This document shows, piece by piece, positions 16,459-25,852 of a DNA stretch of 64,000 nt (position 1 is the first letter of the stretch; every line of letters begins with the position of its first letter). Made by a program: the position numbers and the translations under genes. This DNA comes from Lachnospiraceae bacterium UBA1766. GTDB taxonomy: Bacteria; Bacillota; Clostridia; Lachnospirales; Lachnospiraceae. The stretch spans positions 27,278 through 91,277 of the forward strand of contig DCGY01000027.1 in the NCBI GenBank assembly GCA_002314715.1, given 5' to 3'. The notes under the pieces were generated by a model, which saw nothing but the letters and a program-made list of their open reading frames with translations, was not told the DNA's origin and did not search any database.

Positions 16459-18372
16459 CTATAAAGAAACCGCATTTTGCTTTTTCATTTCTGCCTTTTT
16501 ACGGTACATCGCCTCATCTGCTTTTTTGAATACATCCGCATATTCCTTGTCTTTAGCGGATATATATTCCTGCATACCGAAGGCTATAGATACCTTTTTA
16601 TAAGACGGTAATCGTTTTGTTTGAATCTCCTCAAGCTCCGCATTCAGCTGTTCCATGCGTTTTTCACGATGCTCATAATCCTCGTTCTCCAAGACAACCG
16701 CAAACTCATCGCCACCAATGCGGTAAACCGCACTATGCTTAAAAATTTTGCAAATCAGCCTGCAACACTGGATAATATATTCATCTCCCATCTCATGTCC
16801 AAGGTTATCGTTTATTTGTTTCAAATTATTAATATCAAATACTGCAACCGCAAACAAAAGGGTATCATCCGTTTCCATCTTCCGCTGCATCACCACTTCT
16901 CTTTGTCTGTAGGCCGTACGATTTTTCACATGAGTAAGCGCATCCGTTTCCGTCAATTCCACAAGCCGATTATGTAATACAGAAACACGCAAATCACGAT
17001 AATACTTTCCAAGGACCAAATTCATTCGTTCAATATATTTACGCAATCTGACATCCATGGCAATTTTTTCGAAGTCATCGCAAAATACAATATATCCCAT
17101 ATTCTTTTCCTCTTCATGAAGCGGGAGAAAAAGATACTGATGACTTTCCTCATCCTCAAAGGGTTGCGGAACCAATTTTGATGTTTCGAATTGTCTGTCA
17201 GTGATTACCTGATTCTCCTTAATCGAGAAAATCACATCCATTTCCTCCGGATACCCCTGTTCCCGAAGTGATCGCTCTTGATTAAATATGGTCTGTTCAA
17301 ACAAGGGGTCCAAAACAATATGGAAGGCATCCTTTTGATAACCACTGAAGCCGTAATGAATCTGTCGAAAGTTCTCGGTCAAATCCAGGTATGTCCGCCC
17401 CTGCATAATGGTACGTTCCATCATGGAAATATTCTGATCAAATAAGGATTCCCGGGCAATGTCCATATATTTTGCCTTACAGATTTTCCTACGAATCAGA
17501 CTAAAATCTCTGGCCTGGGTGCAGCCACAGCTTTCACTGGGTACAAATTCGCATGGAATGGTCTGCTTCAGTGGACATTCCTTTCCCATAAAGGTATCTA
17601 AAATAGTCTGGGCTGCCTTCTCTCCGATTCGGTCAAAGCGCTGATCCACCGAACAAATGGCAGGATCATATACCTGTGCGAAAGGATCATTGTCAAATCC
17701 GGTTACGATAATATCTCCGGGAACTTGATATCCAAACTCCTCCATTCCGGTACATAACAGCATGGCAATACTGTCATTTGCACATACTACCGCATCCGGG
17801 GTGTAACCTTCTTTTATTCTCTTTTTTACAAATTCAATTGAGACATTGGGACCCCAATTACTGTAAAAAATATTTTCCTCTTCCAAAACCAGTCCATGGG
17901 CTTCCATCGCATCTTTCAAGGCTCGCATTCGGGTATTGGAATCCATATTATCCCGGCTACCTGCTATAAAGATGAATTTTTTCGCTCCATGGGCATCCAT
18001 TAAGTGGTCACACATCTCTCTGCATCCCACATAATTGTCAGAGCCCACGAAAAATCCATTTTGCTTATCATTTCCGGTATATACCACAGGTATCTTTGCC
18101 TCTGCGCAGCGTCTGTTAATATCTCCCAGAATATCCTGGAAATCAATTCCATTCGCAAATACCAATGCGCCATCAAAGTTCTCCATCTTGGGCAATTGAA
18201 AAATATTAACTTCTCCACGAAAATGTGTATCCTTATCCGAAAGAGTCGGATGACACAAAAACAAATACATATCCGTGTTATGTCCTTCAAATGTTTTTTT
18301 CGCCCCTGTAAGAAAATGATATAAAATTTCATTTCCCCATCCTGTTGCAAATACAGCAATTTTCTTCTTCAT
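16459..18372 (-). CDS. Diguanylate cyclase with LacI-type sugar-binding-like sensor domain
   Basis: A 637-residue soluble protein. Residues 1 to about 285 form a periplasmic-binding/LacI ligand-binding fold (SDNYVGCREMCDHL, VVCANDSIAMLL, VTGFDNDPFA) but with no HTH before it and no signal peptide. A middle sensor-like region follows an odd SCGC motif. The GGDEF domain is at about 470-637, with DINNLKQINDNLGHEMGD and an intact YRIGGDEFAVV, so it should make c-di-GMP. No RxxD inhibitory site precedes GGDEF. It lies 24 bases after ygiQ and 10 bases before the rSAM/SPASM gene. The ligand is unknown; a sugar is plausible from the family. Confidence 0.88.
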   Translation of the reverse strand: MKKKIAVFATGWGNEILYHFLTGAKKTFEGHNTDMYLFLCHPTLSDKDTHFRGEVNIFQLPKMENFDGALVFANGIDFQDILGDINRRCAEAKIPVVYTGNDKQNGFFVGSDNYVGCREMCDHLMDAHGAKKFIFIAGSRDNMDSNTRMRALKDAMEAHGLVLEEENIFYSNWGPNVSIEFVKKRIKEGYTPDAVVCANDSIAMLLCTGMEEFGYQVPGDIIVTGFDNDPFAQVYDPAICSVDQRFDRIGEKAAQTILDTFMGKECPLKQTIPCEFVPSESCGCTQARDFSLIRRKICKAKYMDIARESLFDQNISMMERTIMQGRTYLDLTENFRQIHYGFSGYQKDAFHIVLDPLFEQTIFNQERSLREQGYPEEMDVIFSIKENQVITDRQFETSKLVPQPFEDEESHQYLFLPLHEEEKNMGYIVFCDDFEKIAMDVRLRKYIERMNLVLGKYYRDLRVSVLHNRLVELTETDALTHVKNRTAYRQREVVMQRKMETDDTLLFAVAVFDINNLKQINDNLGHEMGDEYIIQCCRLICKIFKHSAVYRIGGDEFAVVLENEDYEHREKRMEQLNAELEEIQTKRLPSYKKVSIAFGMQEYISAKDKEYADVFKKADEAMYRKKAEMKKQNAVSL

Positions 18373-18396
18373 AATTCATTCCTCGACGAAAGGTTT

Positions 18397-20376
18397 CTAT
18401 TTTTTCTTTTTGTCAATTCCTGTTTTTGTTTGTATCCTCTGTTTATATCCGCTTTTTTGTGTCTTGTCTGCTTTTGAATTTATACCTGTTTTTTTTGACT
18501 TTTCGGATTTTGGGGATACCTTCTCTTTTTTATCTCTCTTCTTTTCGGTTGCATCCTGCTTAGAAGTCTTAGTTCCCATCTTTCTTGGCGGAATCAGGCA
18601 ACCTTTCTCAAATCCAATCAAATCTCCTCTGCCGGCTTTTAACAGTGCTTCCTTTACCAGATCATAATTTTCCGGTTTTTTATACTGAATCAGCGCTCTT
18701 TGCATAGCCTTCTCATGAGGATTGGAAGTAATATTGACCGGCTTCATGGTACGGGGATCCACTCCCGTATAAAACATTACCGTGGATATGGTAGATGGTG
18801 TTGGATAGAAATCCTGCACCTGCTCCGGCATATATCCCATGTCCCGTATGCTTTCTGCCAGTGCAATCGCATCCTTTAAATCGGAGCCCGGATGGGAAGA
18901 AATCAAATAGGGAACCAGATATTGTTCCATGCCCAGTTGTTTATTTATCTTTTCAAACCGCTTGCAAAACTCGTCGTATACAGCCTTTTGGGGCTTTCCC
19001 ATTAAATCCAGCACGTGGTCCGTAATGTGCTCCGGTGCCACACGCAGTTGCCCACTTATATGATACTTACATAATTCTCTCAGGAAATCATCATTCTTAT
19101 CTGCCAAAACATAATCGAAACGAATTCCGGAACGAATAAACACCTTTTTCACTTTAGGCAAGCTTCGAAGTTTTCGTAACAGTGCAATATAATCCGTATG
19201 ATCCACCTTCATATTCTTGCAAGGACTGGGATACAGGCACTGTTTATTGGTACATACTCCCTTTTCCATCTGCTTCGCACAAGCCGGAGCACGGAAGTTT
19301 GCTGTCGGGCCTCCCACATCATGTATATATCCTTTGAAATCCGGCTGATTGGTCATCGAAATGGCCTCCTTAACCAGGGATTCATGACTTCTGGCCTGTA
19401 CGATTCGTCCCTGATGAAAGGTTAATGCACAGAAGCTACAGCCACCAAAGCACCCCCGATTACTGGTAAGACTGAACTTTATTTCCGAAATAGCCGGTAC
19501 TCCTCCATCTTTTTCATAGGAAGGATGATAGGTATTCATATAAGGCAATTCATAGACATCGTCCAGCTCCTGCATGGTCAAGGGCCTTGCAGGTGGATTT
19601 TGAACCACATACCGCTTTTCCCCGTATTTTTCGATTAAGGGCTTCGCAGAATAAAAATCCGTGTTCTGATACTGGATGTAAAAGCTTTTTGCATAAGCCA
19701 TTTTATCCTGATTTAGCACATCAAATTCCGGTAGTTCAATCCCTTCCAAAACCCCGGAAACATCCTTTGCTTTATAAACCGTTCCGGCAATATAAGTTAT
19801 ATCCTGAATTGCAATGCCCGCATCCAGCGCATCTGCCAATTCCACAATCGCCAGTTCCCCCATTCCGTACATCAATAAATCCGCACCGGAATCCATCAAT
19901 ACAGAACGTTTTAATTTATTGGACCAATAGTCATAATGCGCCAAACGACGAAGACTTGCCTCGATTCCGCCGATAATCACCGGAGAATTTTTAAAGCGTT
20001 TCTTAATCAGGTTGCAATACACCACAGTGGCATAATCCGGGCGCTTGCCAATCACTCCACCCGGGGTATACGCGTCACTTTGTCTGTGTTTTTTGTTTAC
20101 CGTGTAATGATTCACCATAGAATCCATATTGCCTGCGCTGACCAAAAAGCCAAGGCGAGGTTCCCCAAACACTGCCACACTCTCCTCATCTTTCCAATCC
20201 GGCTGAGAAATAATAGCAACCTTATACCCTCTGGACTCCAATACACGACTGATTATGGCAGGTCCAAAAGAAGAATGATCCACATATGCGTCCCCGATTA
20301 CATAAACAAAGTCGGGCCGTGTCCATCCTCTTTCCTGCATTTCTTCTCTTGTTAGGGGCAAAAACTGATGTATCAT
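18397..20376 (-). CDS. ygiQ: YgiQ-family radical SAM protein
   Basis: A 659-residue member of the YgiQ (UPF0313) family: the N-terminal GDAYVDHSSFGPAIISRVLE motif, EASLRRLAHYDYWS, the radical SAM cluster motif CFGGCSFCA, and APEHITDHVLDLMGKP. The last 70 or so residues are a Lys-rich low-complexity tail, longer than the family core. The biochemical role of YgiQ is not established. Its ATG overlaps the stop of the upstream GGDEF-EAL gene as ATGA, placing it firmly in this operon, though it need not share the Cys-Ala system's function. Confidence 0.93.
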   Translation of the reverse strand: MIHQFLPLTREEMQERGWTRPDFVYVIGDAYVDHSSFGPAIISRVLESRGYKVAIISQPDWKDEESVAVFGEPRLGFLVSAGNMDSMVNHYTVNKKHRQSDAYTPGGVIGKRPDYATVVYCNLIKKRFKNSPVIIGGIEASLRRLAHYDYWSNKLKRSVLMDSGADLLMYGMGELAIVELADALDAGIAIQDITYIAGTVYKAKDVSGVLEGIELPEFDVLNQDKMAYAKSFYIQYQNTDFYSAKPLIEKYGEKRYVVQNPPARPLTMQELDDVYELPYMNTYHPSYEKDGGVPAISEIKFSLTSNRGCFGGCSFCALTFHQGRIVQARSHESLVKEAISMTNQPDFKGYIHDVGGPTANFRAPACAKQMEKGVCTNKQCLYPSPCKNMKVDHTDYIALLRKLRSLPKVKKVFIRSGIRFDYVLADKNDDFLRELCKYHISGQLRVAPEHITDHVLDLMGKPQKAVYDEFCKRFEKINKQLGMEQYLVPYLISSHPGSDLKDAIALAESIRDMGYMPEQVQDFYPTPSTISTVMFYTGVDPRTMKPVNITSNPHEKAMQRALIQYKKPENYDLVKEALLKAGRGDLIGFEKGCLIPPRKMGTKTSKQDATEKKRDKKEKVSPKSEKSKKTGINSKADKTQKSGYKQRIQTKTGIDKKKK

Positions 20377-23339
20377 TCCATTGTTTCTTTCCGAAGCAAC
20401 TCAAGGAACTCCTCCTGTGTTACAGGCTTGGAAAAATAAAATCCCTGAATCGCGTCACAATTTAATTTTTTCAAAAATTCCAACTGTTCGCTGGTTTCCA
20501 CACCTTCCGCCACAACCTTCATTCCAAATTCCTGAGCCAATTGAATAATGTGGTGAAGGGTTCGATCTCCCTTATCGTCGCCGATAAAATCAATTAAGGT
20601 TTTGTCCAGCTTAATCACATCAAATGGCAAACGATACAAACTGGACAGGGAAGAATATCCGGCGCCAAAATCATCCATATGCAAAGAGAAACCTGCATCT
20701 CTCAGATTCTCCGTCAATTCTTTAATCTGAATACTTCTGTATGCCGCGCTTTCCGTCAATTCCAAAGGAACCAGTTTCATCGGTATTTCTGCCGCATTGA
20801 CAATATTTAAATAATGCCATGCCACATCTCCGTGATGAAGGGTCGTTCTGGACATATTCACCGAAATGGGAATTCTCCTGTTTAAGGTATTTAAAAGTCT
20901 CTTCTGGAACGCACAAACTCTTCGGAATACATATTCATCCAGTCTCGAAATCAACCCATTCTCCTCAAACAAAGGAATAAAATCTCCGGGAGATACAAAA
21001 CTTCCATCCTCTTTCTTCCAGCGAACCAATGCCTCCGCACCGATAATGGTCTCTTTAACCGCATCATACTTGGGTTGATACCAAACATCAAATTCACCGT
21101 TTTCGATGGCTTTGTCAAAGGTTGCCGCCATCATCTGTTCTCTTTCGTGCTGCCTGCTTAGTGGTCCGTCATAAGAAGCCACCTTCCATTCGAATTTACC
21201 CTTAATGCTTTTTACAGCACTTATTGCACGATCGCATATTGCTGCCACAGATAATTTGCGATCAATTGATTCATAAACTCCGATTTTTAGATTCAGATTG
21301 GAAACCGGAGCACAATTGCATACCCGATCCGCGAAAGCATTTAATTCATCCAAGGTATTATGTTCCTTGTCTGTGCACCAGATACCGATCAGCTGATCAC
21401 CTGCATAACGAGCCAGCAATTCTGTATTTTCACATTTTTTAAAGGCTTCTGCCAAATACTTAATGACATTATCGCCTATCATTTCACCATAGATACTGTT
21501 AATCAGCTTAAAATTGTCTACATCCGTTACGAAAATACTGTAATTTTTTTCCGGATATGTCGCCAAAAGGGTGGATATATGGTGTGTAAATGCCTGTCTG
21601 GTATATAATCCGGTCATCTCATCATATTCAATGGTGGACAACATGGCAGCCGTCTCTTTTAAACGGATAATGCTCTTCATTCTGCCCAGCACTCGGAATG
21701 CATCATAGGGCTTGGAAATAAATTCCACCGCGCCTAATTCCAAACATTTTTCTTCTGTCTCCGGTTCACAATTATCCGTCAGAACAATTACCGGAATATA
21801 AGAAAGCAAGGGATCATCCTTTATCTGTTCCAGCACCTCCATACCGTCCATATGGGGCATGATTAAATCCAGTAATACAATGGCAATTTCATTATATCTT
21901 GCCTTTAAGATTTCGATTGCTTCCAACCCATCGCAGGCTATAATCACATCATAACTGTTCTTCAAAACCTCACAAAGCAATTCTCTGGCCAAACGATTAT
22001 CTTCCACCACAAGAACGGAACGCTTTACATTCCCTGCAGCCAGACATTTCTGAAGTTCTTTTTGCTTCATATCGATATCTTCACAGCCAAAAGCAAAAAC
22101 GATATTTTCAAAGGAATCCGCATCCCCGTCCCTGGAAATCTGCATAAAAAAATAATGAATTTCATTGTTGCGATAAACACGATAGTGAACTCGATATTCC
22201 TCTTTCACCTTGACCGCATTGCAAATCGCCTCAAAATCCATTGCCTGAAACATAAGTGAACGATCTTCCACATATACTTCGTTATTGATATATGCGCGGC
22301 ACAATTCCTCATATACCAATGTTTCCTGCACCGCCTCAATCATCTTCTTGGCTTGTCCCATCAGACGATATATGGTGATTTGTTTCGAATAACGATTGAC
22401 ACTGTAAATATCCGTATAATTGTCAATCAAAACATCTGTAATACGTTGTTTAAAAGCCTGCTTTTTCTTTTGCGCATCCAACTGCTTTAACAGGAGCTGA
22501 TTCCGCTCATCCTCCGTTACGATCATGCCCTCATCGATTGTCCGTAAAGCCAATATAACATTCCCTGCATTTTTGCCTCTTTGGGGATTGCGGACGGATA
22601 ATTCCACCAGTTCCGTATCACCCTGCGAATTTTTTCGATGGAAGGTATAACTGTAATAATTGGTTTTCTGCAATTCATTTTTTATGTTATCAATATCTAC
22701 CGCAGCCAGGAAATCTGCCCGGTCATCCAACTCCATATACCGTTCTGCATAGTATTTTGCAATGGCATACAAATCATTCCCCTGTTTCAAATAGGCATCT
22801 ACATCCTGTGCCACCTTCCCATTAATGCTGTAGGGCATCAGCTCTTTTGTGGACAGCTCCAAAAGGAAAACTGCATTGTAGTTGAATCCAATTCCCTTTA
22901 CAACCTCTTCCCGACGTTTTTGCTCAATTTCTTCTCCCAGTTCCTCTGTAATGTCACTGACGAATACATAAAAAACGTTTCCAAATTGGGGACTGTTTAC
23001 CAGACTGCCATAATCCTTTATCCATCTTATCTGACCGTCTTTTCGTCGAATTCGGTAGGTTACCTGATCTTCGTTCCGGTTATTTTGCTCCACCTGTTTT
23101 TGGATGGATTTCTCCACTTCCGCATAATCGTCCTCACATACAATTCCCCGAAAGGAATTTCCTACAAATTGACGAAAATCCGCTTCATCCTCACATCCAA
23201 ACATTTGAACCATTTTGGAATTTACATATATAATTTCCTCTTCTTCATCTGCATAATACACAAAAAAGCCACCGGGAATGCTCTCGGCAATTTGAAATGC
23301 AGTTTCCAAACGAAAATTCTCTGAAGGTATTTGTGTCAT
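20373..23339 (-). CDS. PAS-REC-GGDEF-EAL signalling protein, probable c-di-GMP phosphodiesterase
   Basis: A 988-residue cytoplasmic protein. It has a PAS domain (about 10-135, with YRIRRKDGQIRWI), a further sensor-like region, a response-receiver domain at about 440-560 (VLVVEDNRLA, VLLDLIMPHMDG, SKPYD), a GGDEF domain at about 575-720 whose signature is degenerate (AGDQL for GGDEF), and an EAL domain at about 735-985 with GAEALVRW, MDDFGAGYSSL and VAEGVETSEQ intact. The expected output is c-di-GMP hydrolysis, with the dead GGDEF perhaps binding GTP. It is the first gene of a packed operon and has its own promoter, with GGGGAGG before the ATG. Confidence 0.92.
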   Translation of the reverse strand: MTQIPSENFRLETAFQIAESIPGGFFVYYADEEEEIIYVNSKMVQMFGCEDEADFRQFVGNSFRGIVCEDDYAEVEKSIQKQVEQNNRNEDQVTYRIRRKDGQIRWIKDYGSLVNSPQFGNVFYVFVSDITEELGEEIEQKRREEVVKGIGFNYNAVFLLELSTKELMPYSINGKVAQDVDAYLKQGNDLYAIAKYYAERYMELDDRADFLAAVDIDNIKNELQKTNYYSYTFHRKNSQGDTELVELSVRNPQRGKNAGNVILALRTIDEGMIVTEDERNQLLLKQLDAQKKKQAFKQRITDVLIDNYTDIYSVNRYSKQITIYRLMGQAKKMIEAVQETLVYEELCRAYINNEVYVEDRSLMFQAMDFEAICNAVKVKEEYRVHYRVYRNNEIHYFFMQISRDGDADSFENIVFAFGCEDIDMKQKELQKCLAAGNVKRSVLVVEDNRLARELLCEVLKNSYDVIIACDGLEAIEILKARYNEIAIVLLDLIMPHMDGMEVLEQIKDDPLLSYIPVIVLTDNCEPETEEKCLELGAVEFISKPYDAFRVLGRMKSIIRLKETAAMLSTIEYDEMTGLYTRQAFTHHISTLLATYPEKNYSIFVTDVDNFKLINSIYGEMIGDNVIKYLAEAFKKCENTELLARYAGDQLIGIWCTDKEHNTLDELNAFADRVCNCAPVSNLNLKIGVYESIDRKLSVAAICDRAISAVKSIKGKFEWKVASYDGPLSRQHEREQMMAATFDKAIENGEFDVWYQPKYDAVKETIIGAEALVRWKKEDGSFVSPGDFIPLFEENGLISRLDEYVFRRVCAFQKRLLNTLNRRIPISVNMSRTTLHHGDVAWHYLNIVNAAEIPMKLVPLELTESAAYRSIQIKELTENLRDAGFSLHMDDFGAGYSSLSSLYRLPFDVIKLDKTLIDFIGDDKGDRTLHHIIQLAQEFGMKVVAEGVETSEQLEFLKKLNCDAIQGFYFSKPVTQEEFLELLRKETME

Positions 23340-23387
23340 ACTGTTTTCCTCCCCATTAAGGCAAAAGGGTATAAATACTCTAGGATA

Positions 23388-23416
23388 ACTATACCACTTT
23401 TTCTATTATCCGTAAA
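23388..23416 (-). promoter_or_regulatory. Promoter of the PAS-GGDEF-EAL/rSAM operon
   Basis: TTTACG (23411-23416), 17-bp spacer, TATAGT (23388-23393) on the minus strand, about 40 bases before the start at 23339. The next internal gap that could hold another promoter is 49 bases or shorter throughout the operon. Confidence 0.72.
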
Positions 23417-23441
23417 GCACAACACAACCTTGGTCCGCATC

Positions 23442-23486
23442 AAAAAAACAGGCAGCAAACCCTAGGGGTTCACCACCTGTTTTTTC
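23442..23486. terminator. Terminator after the YbaK-type gene
   Basis: AACAGG (23447-23452) and CCTGTT (23476-23481) flank a further GGGTTT/AACCC-like inner stem; an A run precedes and a T run follows on plus, so T runs are available on either strand. It lies 3 bases after the 23489 stop. Confidence 0.8.
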
Positions 23487-23488
23487 TT

Positions 23489-24049
23489 CTATTCTTCTGT
23501 TCCTACCAGCTTCACTACGATTTTTTCATGATGCATGGCATGAATCAGTCCGTCAAACAAATCCTTTGTATGTAATTTCAAACTGGAAGTGTTAATACAG
23601 GGATGACAACCAACATATTCTCCCAAGAGCACATCCTCGTCCACCAAAAGCTGGACCTTGTTTTCATGATCATTCATAAGTCCAAGTACACTGACCGATC
23701 CCGGAGTAATATCTAAATACTGCTCCATCTCTTCCGGAGAAGCAAAGCTTAATCTGGCACATCCCAGTTGAGAAGACAGCTCCTTCGTCTTAAACACCTT
23801 ATCTCCCGGCATCATCAGCAAATAAAACTGGGTATGCTGCCGATTGCACAAAAACAGATTTTTGCAAACAGTTGCCTCCAAAATACTGTCAATAATCAGA
23901 CAATCCTCCATGGTATTGGCATTTGCATCCGCATGATCGCATCGCCAGTATTCCACTCCCTGCGTATCCAAAAAGCTATAGCAACGTATTTCCTTTTCCA
24001 ATCTACCTTCCATGGATGCGGGAGCACCCTTCTCCAATTTATAACTCAT
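23489..24049 (-). CDS. YbaK/ProX-type aminoacyl-tRNA deacylase (PrdX-like)
   Basis: A 186-residue editing-domain protein: CKNLFLCNRQHTQFYLLMMP, DKVFKTKELSSQLG, SVSVLGLMNDHENKV (written in part as SVSVLGLMND) and EYVGCHPCINTSSLKL are the ProX/PrdX signature residues. Such enzymes hydrolyse mischarged tRNA, typically Ala- or Cys-tRNA(Pro). It lies 41 bases after the CPBP protease gene and may be the last gene of the second GntR-ABC operon, or a separately expressed housekeeping gene. Confidence 0.88.
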   Translation of the reverse strand: MSYKLEKGAPASMEGRLEKEIRCYSFLDTQGVEYWRCDHADANANTMEDCLIIDSILEATVCKNLFLCNRQHTQFYLLMMPGDKVFKTKELSSQLGCARLSFASPEEMEQYLDITPGSVSVLGLMNDHENKVQLLVDEDVLLGEYVGCHPCINTSSLKLHTKDLFDGLIHAMHHEKIVVKLVGTEE

Positions 24050-24090
24050 CCTTCACTGCACTTCCTTTTTCTTTCCGTAGCATCTCCCTT

Positions 24091-25098
24091 TTAGATAAAG
24101 GGAATATCCAGCAATTGACAAATAATCGCCGCAACCCAATATACGAGGAACAGCACCACCCCGATATTAAGGGCGATCGTCTGAAATGTTTTTTCCTTGG
24201 GAATTACTATATCACACTCCTGACTGCAACGGAAGCGTTTTCGATTAACAATCAGCAAAATCGCTCCTACGAAAACATTTCCGTAAATAAATACTACAAA
24301 GAGAAGTAAGAGAATAAAACCAATTGCATTTGCACCGACGAACTCCATTAGCGCTACCATATCGCCGGAAGCCGCTATTTCCTGATACTTCGTCATATCC
24401 ACAAGCCCCATAATCTTGGTGGACAAAACACCGCTGAAGAAATTAATGAACATATGAAGCGAAATGGTAATCTTTATATTTCCTGTCTTTACATATAAAA
24501 ATCCAAAGAATAATCCCAAGGTAAATGCATATACAAATTGATTCAAATTACCGTGAAATAATGCGAATGCCAGAGCCGATAAGAAAATAGCTTTCTTTTC
24601 ACCGTAAGGCAAAATTCTGGAAACCAGGGTTTTACGGAATAATAATTCCTCCATAATCGGAGCACAGATAGCCATAAAAAAGGTTGCCACATAAATGTTT
24701 AAGTTGGAAGACAATGTCATCAACTGATTCTGAACCGCACTTCCTTTTACAGCGCCGATAATGAGGGTAATCATTGTGCCGACCAGATTCGTAATGACCA
24801 CTATCGCATAAGCCATGGGAATACTGGCGATATACTGTCCCTTTGTCATGGAATGCTTTTCCGGTGTTTTTCCGTCACAAACTTTACACATCAACCACAT
24901 TATAAAAGGCATTGCAAAAACATACATAGGAACCGTCTGCACGATGATGGCAATATTAATGTCTTTCATCACCGTCGGTGCAATGGCACGTCCCAAACAA
25001 ACTGCACCATACTGAACACCGTTTAACACCACTGTACATAACAACATCAAAAAACCCAATTTTGAAAAATGCTTCTTTGCCACTTTTAATTCTTCCAT
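24091..25098 (-). CDS. CPBP-family intramembrane metalloprotease
   Basis: A 335-residue multi-spanning protein with the CPBP (Abi) motifs: EELLFRKTLVSRIL (EExxxR), ALFHGNLNQFVYAFTLG (FxxxH) and SLHMFINFFSG (HxxxN). About eight hydrophobic helices are visible. Bacterial members process or protect against peptides and are often next to bacteriocin or ABC genes. It follows the second permease of the GntR-ABC cassette by 16 bases, so it is probably co-expressed. Confidence 0.88.
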   Translation of the reverse strand: MEELKVAKKHFSKLGFLMLLCTVVLNGVQYGAVCLGRAIAPTVMKDINIAIIVQTVPMYVFAMPFIMWLMCKVCDGKTPEKHSMTKGQYIASIPMAYAIVVITNLVGTMITLIIGAVKGSAVQNQLMTLSSNLNIYVATFFMAICAPIMEELLFRKTLVSRILPYGEKKAIFLSALAFALFHGNLNQFVYAFTLGLFFGFLYVKTGNIKITISLHMFINFFSGVLSTKIMGLVDMTKYQEIAASGDMVALMEFVGANAIGFILLLLFVVFIYGNVFVGAILLIVNRKRFRCSQECDIVIPKEKTFQTIALNIGVVLFLVYWVAAIICQLLDIPFI

Positions 25099-25114
25099 TT
25101 TCTCTCTTTTCTCC

Positions 25115-25840
25115 TTATACTCTTACTTCCAGCTTACGAATGATAAACCAGCCTCCAACAAGACAAGCTACACAGGCAGCTATTCCAAGGCCCAATAAAA
25201 ATGTCCCTCCCGATACCGTGGAAACCAATCGAAACAGCCAGTCAAACATTCCCTTCTCAATCATTTTCTGAATCAGTTCTTTAAGCCTTGTAGCGAAAAG
25301 AACAACCACCATATAAATACCCCAAAATACCCACAGAGCATTTTTCCCAAATCGAATATTCAATGCTGCAAGCAGCATACCTATGCAAATCCCGGGAATC
25401 AGCAAAATGATAATATAGTACAAAAACAATGGATTCAAAAAGTTAATTTCCCAGGATACCGTAGAATAAAGCAACTTAAACTTCAGGGCCTCCAACAAAG
25501 CACCTGCCACAATACTTACCAGGGAAACCAAGGCCCATATACATAAATTCAAAATGCTTGCGCAATAGAACTCCAGTCTGGTAGCTCCCATGCTGATACA
25601 TAACTGAGACTGTTTTACCATTTCCATCGTACGAATAATAACCAAACACAAAAAGAACAGAATTGTAAGCATTAATGTGCCCAATGGAAACACGGTCATC
25701 TCCTGTTCTTCCACCGGTTTACGCATTTCAAAAAACAGGATGATTTCATGCAAAACATTTCCAAAAAGATAGCCTCCAAAGCATACCAGAACGCTAAGCA
25801 AGAAGCTCTTTTTATCGAAAAAACCCAAAACACGCTCCAT
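25115..25840 (-). CDS. ABC transporter membrane subunit (second cassette, second permease)
   Basis: A 241-residue hydrophobic protein with about six membrane segments, for example LLSVLVCFGGYLFGNVL and LMLTILFFLCLVIIRTM. There is no substrate-defining motif. It has the same size and position as the second permease of the first cassette. It ends EVRV, as does the preceding permease, whose last residues KYEVRV resemble its own KLEVRV; with the shared topology this suggests that the two arose by duplication. Confidence 0.75.
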   Translation of the reverse strand: MERVLGFFDKKSFLLSVLVCFGGYLFGNVLHEIILFFEMRKPVEEQEMTVFPLGTLMLTILFFLCLVIIRTMEMVKQSQLCISMGATRLEFYCASILNLCIWALVSLVSIVAGALLEALKFKLLYSTVSWEINFLNPLFLYYIIILLIPGICIGMLLAALNIRFGKNALWVFWGIYMVVVLFATRLKELIQKMIEKGMFDWLFRLVSTVSGGTFLLGLGIAACVACLVGGWFIIRKLEVRV

Positions 25841-25852
25841 ATCATTTTCTCC

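Noticed and set aside
20373..23339. Diguanylate cyclase activity for the PAS-REC-GGDEF-EAL protein
   Set aside because: Its signature is AGDQL, so cyclase activity is unlikely; the EAL motifs are intact.
23340..23440. c-di-GMP riboswitch in front of the GGDEF/EAL operon
   Set aside because: The leader between the promoter and the start is only about 40 bases, too short for an aptamer, and no conserved blocks are present.
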